Below, one piece after another: positions 1 to 5,910 of a DNA stretch of 15,890 nt. The notes under the pieces are model-generated. The model ran no database searches and was not told the DNA's origin. It was given only the letters and a program-made list of their open reading frames with translations. The DNA is from an uncultured Oscillospiraceae bacterium (GTDB taxonomy: Bacteria > Bacillota > Clostridia > Oscillospirales > Oscillospiraceae). Position numbers and translations under genes: made by a program. The first letter of the stretch is position 1. Each line of letters begins with the position of its first letter. The stretch lies in assembly GCA_944385455.1 (NCBI GenBank), contig CALWXI010000035.1:1-15890 (forward strand), given 5' to 3'.

Positions 1-602
1 CGGTGACGTCCTTCCAGACTCCCGACGGGCTGTGGTGCCTGCTGCTGGCCGACGGCATGGGCAGCGGGGAGGCGGCCCGGAAGGAGTCCGCCCTCACATG
101 CCGGCTGCTGCGCCAGTTCCTGGAGGCCGGGATCGAGCCGGAGGCCGCCCTCAAGACCCTCAACTCCGCCATGGCGCTGCGGGGGGCGGACACCGGAAGC
201 TTCACCACCATCGACCTTTGCACCTGCCGGGCGGAGACAGGGGAGACCGCCTTCTACAAGTTCGGCGCCGCTCCCAGCTATCTGAAAAAGGGAGGCACGG
301 TGCGGCGGGTCAGCGGCGGAAGCCTGCCCGCGGGGCTGCGGGGAGCGCCGGCGGCGCCGGACGTGACCCGGGTCGCGCTGGAGCCGGGGAGCTTCGCGGT
401 GATGATCAGCGACGGCGTGGCGGACCCGGGCCGGGACGAGTGGCTGGAAAACCTCCTGGCCGGCTGGGACGGAGAGGATCCCCAGGCCCTGGCCGGCCTG
501 ATTCTCTCGGAGAGCATCCGGCGGGAGCACCTGCAGGACGACTGCGGCATCCAGGTGCTCTACCGGGAGAGCACGGAAAAAAACGGGCTGACGGCAGTAT
601 AA
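1..602 (+). CDS. spoIIE: Stage II sporulation protein E, C-terminal phosphatase domain (5' truncated)
   Basis: The reading frame is open from the window edge, so only about the last 200 residues are seen. SpoIIE is a PP2C-type serine phosphatase of the forespore. It dephosphorylates the anti-anti-sigma factor SpoIIAA and so activates sigma F after asymmetric division. The visible part is the catalytic domain. It shows the metal-binding motif ADGMGSGEAA near its start, then DTGSFTTIDLC, KFGAAPSYLKKGG, the second acidic motif MISDGVAD, and a terminal DD (DDCGIQVLY, where many relatives have DDMTV). The N-terminal membrane segments and the FtsZ-interacting region would lie upstream of the window. 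A small downstream gene follows after about 50 nt and is probably cotranscribed. The family call is based on motif recall. A related SpoIIE-type phosphatase is possible but less likely. Confidence 0.88.
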   Translation, partial: VTSFQTPDGLWCLLLADGMGSGEAARKESALTCRLLRQFLEAGIEPEAALKTLNSAMALRGADTGSFTTIDLCTCRAETGETAFYKFGAAPSYLKKGGTVRRVSGGSLPAGLRGAPAAPDVTRVALEPGSFAVMISDGVADPGRDEWLENLLAGWDGEDPQALAGLILSESIRREHLQDDCGIQVLYRESTEKNGLTAV

Positions 603-654
603 TTTTCCCGGCGGCGCGGCACAATGGAGATATGGACAAGGAGGCGTGAGACGG

Positions 655-927
655 ATGGTGAAAGGCATTTCCAGAAGAGTGGTGGTGGTGGAGTCTCCGG
701 ACCGGCGGCTGTTTGAACAGGCGATCTTCATCGTGCGCAACGACGCCGCCGGGGAGGGCGTCACCGCCCGGCAGCTGGTGGAGGAGGCCCGCCGGGTGGC
801 CCGCAGCTGCGCGGGGACCCGGCGGGGCCCGATAGGCCGGGTGCGGCGGGCGCTGTATCCGGCGGCGTACACCCTGCTGGGGGCGGGCGGCATCGGCCTC
901 ATCTGGCTGGCGGTGACGCTGGTATAG
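655..927 (+). CDS. Small protein with C-terminal membrane anchor, function unknown
   Basis: This is a 90-residue protein. The ATG at 655 is chosen because AAGGAGG at 638-644 sits 10 nt upstream. An in-frame GTG at 646 is almost against that site and would add three residues. The N-terminal half is a short beta-like stretch (RRVVVVESPD) followed by FEQAIFIVRND, a helix with ARQLVEEARRVARSC, and a basic segment GTRRGPIGRVRR. The last 20 residues (YPAAYTLLGAGGIGLIWLAV) form one hydrophobic membrane helix. With the basic stretch before it, the soluble part is expected in the cytoplasm. No catalytic motif is visible. It lies between spoIIE and a terminator, so a role during sporulation is possible from context alone. 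I recall similar short proteins in related Clostridia, but not a tested function. Confidence 0.72.
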   Translation: MVKGISRRVVVVESPDRRLFEQAIFIVRNDAAGEGVTARQLVEEARRVARSCAGTRRGPIGRVRRALYPAAYTLLGAGGIGLIWLAVTLV

Positions 928-934
928 CGGACAA

Positions 935-972
935 GGGAAGCACGGCCCAGGGCGGCCGCGCTTCCCCCTTTT
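935..972 (+). terminator. Rho-independent terminator after the small membrane protein gene
   Basis: An outer stem of 7 bp (935-941 with 960-966) and an inner stem of 5 bp (943-947 with 954-958) enclose a 6-nt loop, with one mismatch between the two stems. The 3' arm is followed by CC and then TTTT at 969-972. It begins 8 nt after the stop codon at 925-927. The T-run is short but the stem is strong, so it probably ends the spoIIE transcript. Confidence 0.7.
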
Positions 973-1003
973 GCACCACAGGCGGGGAAATTTTTTCGGG
1001 CGC

Positions 1004-1032
1004 TTGCACATGGACGGGCGCCATGATAAAAT
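1004..1032 (+). promoter_or_regulatory. Candidate SigA-type promoter for the siroheme reductase
   Basis: TTGCAC at 1004-1009 and TAAAAT at 1027-1032 are separated by exactly 17 nt. The -10 matches five of six consensus bases and the -35 only the TTG. It lies between the upstream terminator and the reductase start, so it would give a leader of roughly 40 nt. No riboswitch-sized leader and no clear operator are seen. Confidence 0.6.
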
Positions 1033-1081
1033 AACATGAATCTGTGCGGCCCGCATTTTGTGTGAGGGAGAGGATCGGCTT

Positions 1082-2629
1082 ATGAGGAATACCATCGCGC
1101 CGGAGAGCTGGAAGCAGGACCTGCCCGCCTTCCGGGAGAAGACCGCGGCGTTTTACGCCGGAGAGCTGGACAAGGCGGCCTACAAGGGCTTTTCCGGCCT
1201 GTACGGCAGCTATGCCCAGAAGGGCGGCAAGGCCAGCATGCTGCGCCTGCGGATGACCGCGGGGCGCCTCACCCGGGAAAAGCTGGCCTTTGTGGCCAGG
1301 GCCATCCGCGCCTATCCGGTGCCCCGGGCTCACTTTACGACCTGCCAGACCGTCCAGTTCCACGATCTGAACCAGGAGGCGGTGTGCGGCATCATGGAGC
1401 AGGCCCTGGACGCGGGCATCGTCACCATGGGCGGCGGCGGGGACTTCCCCCGCAACGTCATGTGCCCGCCGCTGTCCGGTTTGGAGGAGGGCGAGTATTT
1501 TGACGTGATGCCCTGGGCGGAGGCCGCGGGCGAGTACCTGATGCACTTCATCAGGGCCGAGAAGATGCCCCGGAAGCTGAAGGTGTGCTTCTCCAACTCT
1601 CCCGCCAACGTGACCCACGCCACCTACCGGGACCTGGGCTTCGCGGCCCGGCCCGATGGTACCTTCGACGTGTACAGCGCCGGCGGCCTGGGCAACAACC
1701 CCCGCTTCGGCGTGAAGGTGGCGGAAGGTGTGGAGCCTTCCAGGATCCTCTATTACATCAAGGCCATGTGGCTGACTTTCCGCGCCTACGGCAACTATGA
1801 AAACCGGGGCAGGGCCCGCACCCGCTACATGCAGGATGCCTGCGGCGGGCCGGAGGGCTACGCCCGGGCCTACAGCGAAAAGCTGGCGGAGGTGCTGGCC
1901 TCCGGCGAGGATCTGGACCTCACCGTGGCGCCCCGGACAGTGGACAAGCCCGGTGACGGCACCACCGTGGAGGATCCCCGGGTGGTGCGTCAGAAGCAGC
2001 CGGGGCTGCACGCCGTGCTGTGGCACCCCATCGGCGGCCAGCCGGACCTGGAGACCCTCTGTGCCCTCAGCGACGCCATCGCCGGCATGCCGGAGGTGGA
2101 GCTGCGGCTGACCCCCGACGAGGCGGTCTATATCGTCAACCTCACCGGCGCCGAGGCCCGGAAGATCCTGGAGCTGACGGCGGACGGCGCCCGGACGCTG
2201 TTTGAGACCTCCGTCAGCTGCATCGGCGGCGCCACCTGTCAGGTGGGCATGCGGGACTCTCAGGCGCTGCTGCGCGCTTGTGTGGCGGCGGCGCGGGAGG
2301 CCGGCCTGCCCGACGGCGCCCTGCCGCGGATCCACATCTCCGGCTGTCCCTCCTCCTGCGGGACCCATCAGACCGGCGCCCTGGGCTTCCGGGGAGCCTC
2401 CAAGATGGTGGACGGCGCGCCCAAGGCGGCGTTCATCCTGTTTGTGGACGGAGAGAGCCGCCAGGGCGGCGAGGCCATGGGCCGGGAGGCGGGAGCCATG
2501 CTGGAAGAGGAGATCCCCGCCTTCCTGGTGGAGCTGGGCCGCACGGTGGCGGCCAGCGGCATGGACTATGCCGCCTGGAACCGGGCCAACCCCGGCGCCG
2601 TGGAGGCGCTGGCGCTCCGGTATATGTAA
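1082..2629 (+). CDS. Nitrite/sulfite reductase, siroheme and 4Fe-4S hemoprotein
   Basis: This 515-residue protein has the two-repeat architecture of ferredoxin-type nitrite and sulfite reductases, which carry out the six-electron reduction of nitrite to ammonia or sulfite to sulfide. The 4Fe-4S/siroheme ligands are clear: C380-x5-C386 (CIGGATC) and C422-x3-C426 (CPSSC). Probable anion-binding residues match those of E. coli CysI: R57 in LRLRMTAGRL, R124 in DFPRNV, and K165/K167 in RKLKV. The usual Arg of the TTRQ/TNRQ siroheme motif is Cys88 here (HFTTCQTVQFH). The start is the ATG at 1082 with GGGAGAGG upstream. A TTG at 1058 would add eight residues and has no ribosome site. The gene is alone: no siroheme synthesis genes, flavoprotein subunit or ferredoxin lie beside it. 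The length matches the ferredoxin-dependent class. Nitrite and sulfite cannot be told apart from this sequence. Confidence 0.9.
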   Translation: MRNTIAPESWKQDLPAFREKTAAFYAGELDKAAYKGFSGLYGSYAQKGGKASMLRLRMTAGRLTREKLAFVARAIRAYPVPRAHFTTCQTVQFHDLNQEAVCGIMEQALDAGIVTMGGGGDFPRNVMCPPLSGLEEGEYFDVMPWAEAAGEYLMHFIRAEKMPRKLKVCFSNSPANVTHATYRDLGFAARPDGTFDVYSAGGLGNNPRFGVKVAEGVEPSRILYYIKAMWLTFRAYGNYENRGRARTRYMQDACGGPEGYARAYSEKLAEVLASGEDLDLTVAPRTVDKPGDGTTVEDPRVVRQKQPGLHAVLWHPIGGQPDLETLCALSDAIAGMPEVELRLTPDEAVYIVNLTGAEARKILELTADGARTLFETSVSCIGGATCQVGMRDSQALLRACVAAAREAGLPDGALPRIHISGCPSSCGTHQTGALGFRGASKMVDGAPKAAFILFVDGESRQGGEAMGREAGAMLEEEIPAFLVELGRTVAASGMDYAAWNRANPGAVEALALRYM

Positions 2630-2634
2630 GGGAC

Positions 2635-2668
2635 AAAAAATGTCCGGCCTTTTGGCCGGACATTTTTT
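2635..2668. terminator. Bidirectional terminator between convergent transcription units
   Basis: A perfect 15-bp inverted repeat (2635-2649 and 2654-2668) surrounds a TTTT loop. Each end is a run of six A or T. On either strand it therefore gives a GC-rich 9-bp stem (TGTCCGGCC) followed by six T residues. It starts 6 nt after the reductase stop codon and overlaps the ribF stop codon (2667-2669), so it serves both units. Confidence 0.95.
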
Positions 2669-3578
2669 ATGTCTGCTGGGAGACGGAAAAATAGCGGCGG
2701 GCGGCGTCCGCGTCGGCGGCGATCTGGGCCTTCAGGGCGTCCAGAGAGTCGAAACGGACCTCGTCCCGGATGTGATCGAAGAACTCCAGCCGCAGCCGCC
2801 TGCCGTACAGATCCCCCTGAAAATCCAGGAGGCACGCCTCCACTGTCACGTCGGCGCCGTTGTTCACGGTGGGCCGGGTGCCCACGTTGGTGACGGCTGC
2901 GTAGGACGAGCCGTCCTCCAGGGTGACCCGGGTGGCGTAGACGCCGTGGCTGGGCACCAGCACGTGGGGCGGGATCTGCAGGTTGGCGGTGGGAAAGAGG
3001 CGGGAAGAGCCGATGCCCCGGCCGTGGCGGACGGTGCCCGTCAGCATGTGGGGGTGGCCCAGAAAGCGGTTGGCCCGGCCGATCTGCCCCAGCTCCACCA
3101 GGCGGCGGATGTAGGTGGAGCTGACGGTGATGCCGCCCACCTCCACCTTGGGGATGATATCGCAGCCCAGCCCCAGCTCCCGGCACTTTTCCATCAGCAG
3201 CTCCGGAGAGCCCTGGTTCTTGTGGCCGAAGTGGTGGTCGTGGCCCGCCACCAGGTGCACGGCCCGGTAGCGCCCCACCAGGATGCGGGTGACGAACTCG
3301 TCCCAGGCGGTGGTCATCATCTCGCGGTCGAAGGGGACCATGATGACCTCCCGGATGCCGTAAAGCCGCCGCACCAGCTCCCGCCGGTCCTCGGGGGAGT
3401 TGATGAGGGGGCAGGGCTGCCCGGTGATGACCTCCTTGGGCGGACGGTCAAAGGTGAATACCGCCGGGGTGACGCCCCGGGCGGCGGCCTCCTCCGCCGT
3501 GCGCCGCAGCAGCGCGGCGTGGCCCAGGTGGACGCCGTCGAAGAAGCCCAGGGCGATGACTTTTTCCTTGATGGACAT
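2667..3578 (-). CDS. ribF: Bifunctional riboflavin kinase / FAD synthetase
   Basis: RibF phosphorylates riboflavin to FMN and then adenylylates FMN to FAD. The 303-residue protein has both domains. The N-terminal nucleotidyltransferase carries GFFDGVHLGH (11-20), the GHDHHFGHKNQG segment (112-123) and SSTYIR (153-158). The C-terminal riboflavin kinase carries FPTANL (195-200), NVGTRPT (231-237) and the probable catalytic Glu247 in the stretch VEACLLDFQGDLYG. In the 112-123 segment the common DFRFG is DHHFG, a mild variation. The start is the ATG at 3578, with GGAG inside the end of truB. A TTG at 3593 would add five residues and overlap truB. It is the last gene of the operon, 4 nt after truB, and its stop lies in the shared terminator. 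Confidence 0.96.
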   Translation of the reverse strand: MSIKEKVIALGFFDGVHLGHAALLRRTAEEAAARGVTPAVFTFDRPPKEVITGQPCPLINSPEDRRELVRRLYGIREVIMVPFDREMMTTAWDEFVTRILVGRYRAVHLVAGHDHHFGHKNQGSPELLMEKCRELGLGCDIIPKVEVGGITVSSTYIRRLVELGQIGRANRFLGHPHMLTGTVRHGRGIGSSRLFPTANLQIPPHVLVPSHGVYATRVTLEDGSSYAAVTNVGTRPTVNNGADVTVEACLLDFQGDLYGRRLRLEFFDHIRDEVRFDSLDALKAQIAADADAARRYFSVSQQT

Positions 3579-3582
3579 GGCA

Positions 3583-4449
3583 TTACGCTCCAAAGAAATT
3601 CTTGATGGATGTCAGCGTGCCGCCCGCGGCGCGGGAGAGGCACAGAAACGTCCGGTCGCGGCCGTAAATGCGGTAGACGCCGTCGGGGACGCCCGGCATG
3701 GTGACGGGATTGCCGCAGCGCACCCGCTTTTCCGCCTTGTCCGACGGCAAAAGCAGGACGGGGGCGTCCGAAAAGAGACTGTCCGCGGGCAGCAGCAGAC
3801 GCTCCCCCTGCCGCTGCACCTCCTCCAGCGTCATCGCCTGGCTTTCGGTGAACCCGGCGGCCATGGTGCGCCGCAGGCTGTACATGGCGCCGCCGCAGCC
3901 CAGGGCCGCGCCGATGTCGTGACAGAGGGTCCGGATGTAGGTGCCCTTGGAGCACCGGCAGCGCAGAAGGAAGTCCGTTTCGCTCGCCTGCTCCAGAAGC
4001 TCCAGGCGGAAGATCGTGACAGGGCGGGGCTTCCGCGCCACCTCCCGGCCCTTCCGGGCCAGCTCGTAGAGCTTCTGCCCCTGGATCTTGATGGCGGAGT
4101 ACATGGGCGGGATCTGCTCCTGCGGCCCGGTGAAGCGGGGCAGCAGGGCCTCCAGGTCTTCCCGGGAGACCGTCACCGGATGCTCCTCCAGCACGCGGCC
4201 GGTGATGTCCTGGGTGTCCGTCACCTGGCCCAGCCGCAGCCCGGCCACATACTCTTTTTCTCCGTTTTCCGCGAATTCCACCGCCCGGGTGGCCTGTCCC
4301 ACGAACACCGGCAGCACACCGGTGGCCATGGGGTCCAATGTGCCGCCGTGGCCAATGCGCCGCTCTCCCAGGATGCCCCGGAGCTTGGCGCACACGTCCA
4401 TGCTGGTCCAGCCGGCGGGCTTGTCGATGATGAGGATTCCGTTTGGCAT
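3583..4449 (-). CDS. truB: tRNA pseudouridine(55) synthase
   Basis: TruB converts U55 of the tRNA T-arm to pseudouridine. The 288-residue protein opens with NGILIIDKPAGWTS and has the catalytic motif GHGGTLDPMATGVL, in which Asp39 is the nucleophile. It continues with KEYVAGLRLG, the substrate-binding segment IPPMYSAIKIQGQKLYELAR, and the CSKGTYIRTLCHDIG block near residue 180. A PUA-like C-terminal tail follows, with RCGNPV and GRDRTFL. The length is normal. The start codon has AAGGTG just upstream, and this site overlaps the stop codon of nrnA, so the two genes are 9 nt apart and probably translationally coupled. The position between nrnA and ribF is the conserved order in Firmicutes. Confidence 0.97.
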   Translation of the reverse strand: MPNGILIIDKPAGWTSMDVCAKLRGILGERRIGHGGTLDPMATGVLPVFVGQATRAVEFAENGEKEYVAGLRLGQVTDTQDITGRVLEEHPVTVSREDLEALLPRFTGPQEQIPPMYSAIKIQGQKLYELARKGREVARKPRPVTIFRLELLEQASETDFLLRCRCSKGTYIRTLCHDIGAALGCGGAMYSLRRTMAAGFTESQAMTLEEVQRQGERLLLPADSLFSDAPVLLLPSDKAEKRVRCGNPVTMPGVPDGVYRIYGRDRTFLCLSRAAGGTLTSIKNFFGA

Positions 4450-4458
4450 GGCGTCACC

Positions 4459-5415
4459 TTACAGCCGGCAGTCCGGCACGATGCGGCCGATGGCCTCCAG
4501 GATCCGGGCCCGGGCGGATGCCCGGCTGCCCAGCACGGTGCAGCCCGCGGCGGCGGCGTGGCCCCCGCCGCCCAGAAGGCGGCAGACCTCCGTGGCGTGG
4601 ACCCGCGCGCCGGTGCGCAGAGAGAGCTTCCAGACTCCGCTTTGCAGCTCCCGCATGGTGACGGCGCAGTCCACGCCCTGGATCTGGGGCCCCAGGGCGG
4701 AGAGGTCCTCGGCGTCGCTCTCCGTGGCTTGGAACCGCTCCATCAGGGACTGGGGCACAGACAGCACGGCGATGCGGCCGTCGTCGTAGAACTCCGCCTG
4801 GTCCATCATGGCGCCCTCCAGCTGCATCCGTTTGCGGCTTTTGGTGCGGAAGAGCACCTTGTTGACGGACTGGTAGTCGATGCCGGTGCGCATCAGCGCC
4901 GCCGCCACGGCGTGGGTGTGGGGAGTGGTGTTGGCGTAGGCGAAGCACCCGGTGTCCGTGGACACCGCCACGTACAGCGGCAGCGCCGCCTCCGGGGTGA
5001 TGGGGCCCAGGCGGGCCAGGATATCGTAAATCAGCTCGCCGCAGGCGGCGGCCTCCGGCCGGACGATGTTGGCCTTCCCGAAGTGCTCGAAGGATGGGTG
5101 ATGGTCGATGGCCAGGTCCACCCGGTCCTGGTAGGGCAGGGCGTTTTCCGGAAACAGGGAGGTGGTAGCGATGTCGGCGGACACCACCGCCTCCGGCTGG
5201 AAATCCTCCGGCGCGGCATAGGGCGCGGCGTAGGGGGCGGTGGTCTCCGTGAGGCCGGGGTTGGGCAGGAGGTACGCCGTCCTGCCCAGGGCCCGCAGCC
5301 CCGCGCACAGCGCGGCGGCACAGCCCACAGTGTCCCCGTCGGGCCGGATGTGGGTCAGAATCAGCACATTGTCAAAGGTCCGCAGCAGGGCGGCAGTCTC
5401 TTCCACCGTCAGCAT
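4459..5415 (-). CDS. nrnA: DHH-family nanoRNase / pAp phosphatase
   Basis: This is a 318-residue DHH/DHHA1 phosphoesterase of the NrnA type. In Bacillus, NrnA degrades 2-5 nt RNA fragments and removes the phosphate from pAp. The metal ligands are all visible: H22, D26 and D28 in THIRPDGD, D81 in SADIATT, D104-H105-H106 in IDHHP, and D154 in STDTGCF. The DHHA1 substrate domain ends with the glycine-rich GGGGHAAAAG (282-291). The start overlaps the last 7 nt of rbfA, with GGAGGAGG upstream inside that gene. The gene sits between rbfA and truB, where NrnA-type genes are usual in Firmicutes. Orthology to NrnA rests on this position and the domain set. Cyclic di-AMP phosphodiesterases share the fold, but usually have extra GGDEF/PAS domains that are absent here. 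Confidence 0.92.
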   Translation of the reverse strand: MLTVEETAALLRTFDNVLILTHIRPDGDTVGCAAALCAGLRALGRTAYLLPNPGLTETTAPYAAPYAAPEDFQPEAVVSADIATTSLFPENALPYQDRVDLAIDHHPSFEHFGKANIVRPEAAACGELIYDILARLGPITPEAALPLYVAVSTDTGCFAYANTTPHTHAVAAALMRTGIDYQSVNKVLFRTKSRKRMQLEGAMMDQAEFYDDGRIAVLSVPQSLMERFQATESDAEDLSALGPQIQGVDCAVTMRELQSGVWKLSLRTGARVHATEVCRLLGGGGHAAAAGCTVLGSRASARARILEAIGRIVPDCRL

Positions 5416-5795
5416 GCGCCGTCCTCCTCCGTGCCGCCCCGGGCCTCGTCGGCCCGCTCCACCTGCCGCAGCACCTCCAGAATATGGGCGCCGTGCTGGA
5501 TGGAGTCGTCGGGAAGGAACTGCAGCTCCGGGGTGTAGCGCAGCTGCAGGGCCTGTCCCAGCTCCCGGCGCAGGAAGCCGGCGGCGGATTTCAGGCCCTT
5601 GAGGGCGTCCTTCTCCCGGGTCTTGTCCAGGACGCTGACGTATACCCGGGCATAGCGCAGGTCCCCGGTGGTGTCCACCCGGGTGATGGAAACCATGCCT
5701 ACCTGGGAGACCCGGGGGTCTTTCAGGCGGCGGAGCTGATCGCTGAGCTCCCGCTGGATTTCCTCGTTGATGCGGCCGATTCGATTGCTGGGCAT
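5409..5795 (-). CDS. rbfA: 30S ribosome-binding factor A
   Basis: RbfA is a KH-like protein that binds the 30S subunit and helps mature the 5' end of 16S rRNA. The 128-residue protein has the family pattern throughout: NRIGRINEEIQRELSDQL at the start, KDPRV near residue 25, VSITRVDTTGDLRYARVYVSVL in the middle, and LRRELGQALQLRYTPELQFLPDDSI towards the end. The C-terminal tail of about 15 residues is acidic. A strong AGAAAGGAGG precedes the ATG. It follows infB after a 115-nt gap, which is long for this operon and holds three hairpins. Its end overlaps nrnA by 7 nt. Confidence 0.97.
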   Translation of the reverse strand: MPSNRIGRINEEIQRELSDQLRRLKDPRVSQVGMVSITRVDTTGDLRYARVYVSVLDKTREKDALKGLKSAAGFLRRELGQALQLRYTPELQFLPDDSIQHGAHILEVLRQVERADEARGGTEEDGAC

Positions 5796-5821
5796 GAATA
5801 GGCCTCCTTTCTAGGCTGTAT

Positions 5822-5904
5822 GGGGACGCCGGGAAACGGCGTCTCCCGCGGACAGGGGCGGGCGAATCGCCCGCCCCCGGTGTCGTTAGGTCCTGCGGAG
5901 GACC
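5822..5904 (-). other. Three tandem hairpins in the infB-rbfA intergenic mRNA
   Basis: Reading with the minus-strand transcript, three inverted repeats follow the infB stop. The first is 6 bp with a 4-nt loop (5889-5904). The second is a perfect 10-bp GC-only stem with a 3-nt loop (5855-5864 with 5868-5877). The third is 7 bp plus 3 bp across a one-base bulge with a 5-nt loop (5825-5831 with 5837-5843, extended by 5822-5824 with 5845-5847). None is followed by a T-run, so they are not ordinary intrinsic terminators. They could mark an RNA processing or stability site within the operon. Confidence 0.6.
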
Positions 5905-5910
5905 CGCCCC

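Noticed and set aside
598..603. TATAAT at the end of spoIIE as a promoter for the small gene.
   Set aside because: It overlaps the stop codon by chance of sequence, and no -35 is found at 16-18 nt.
899..2368. A 489-codon open frame on the minus strand opposite the siroheme reductase.
   Set aside because: It has low-complexity His/Gly/Leu composition, no recognisable domain, and lies antisense to a well-supported gene.
2202..5538. Long plus-strand frames (467 and 712 codons) opposite ribF, truB and nrnA.
   Set aside because: They run across several real genes and terminators and have the same composition as other high-GC shadow frames.
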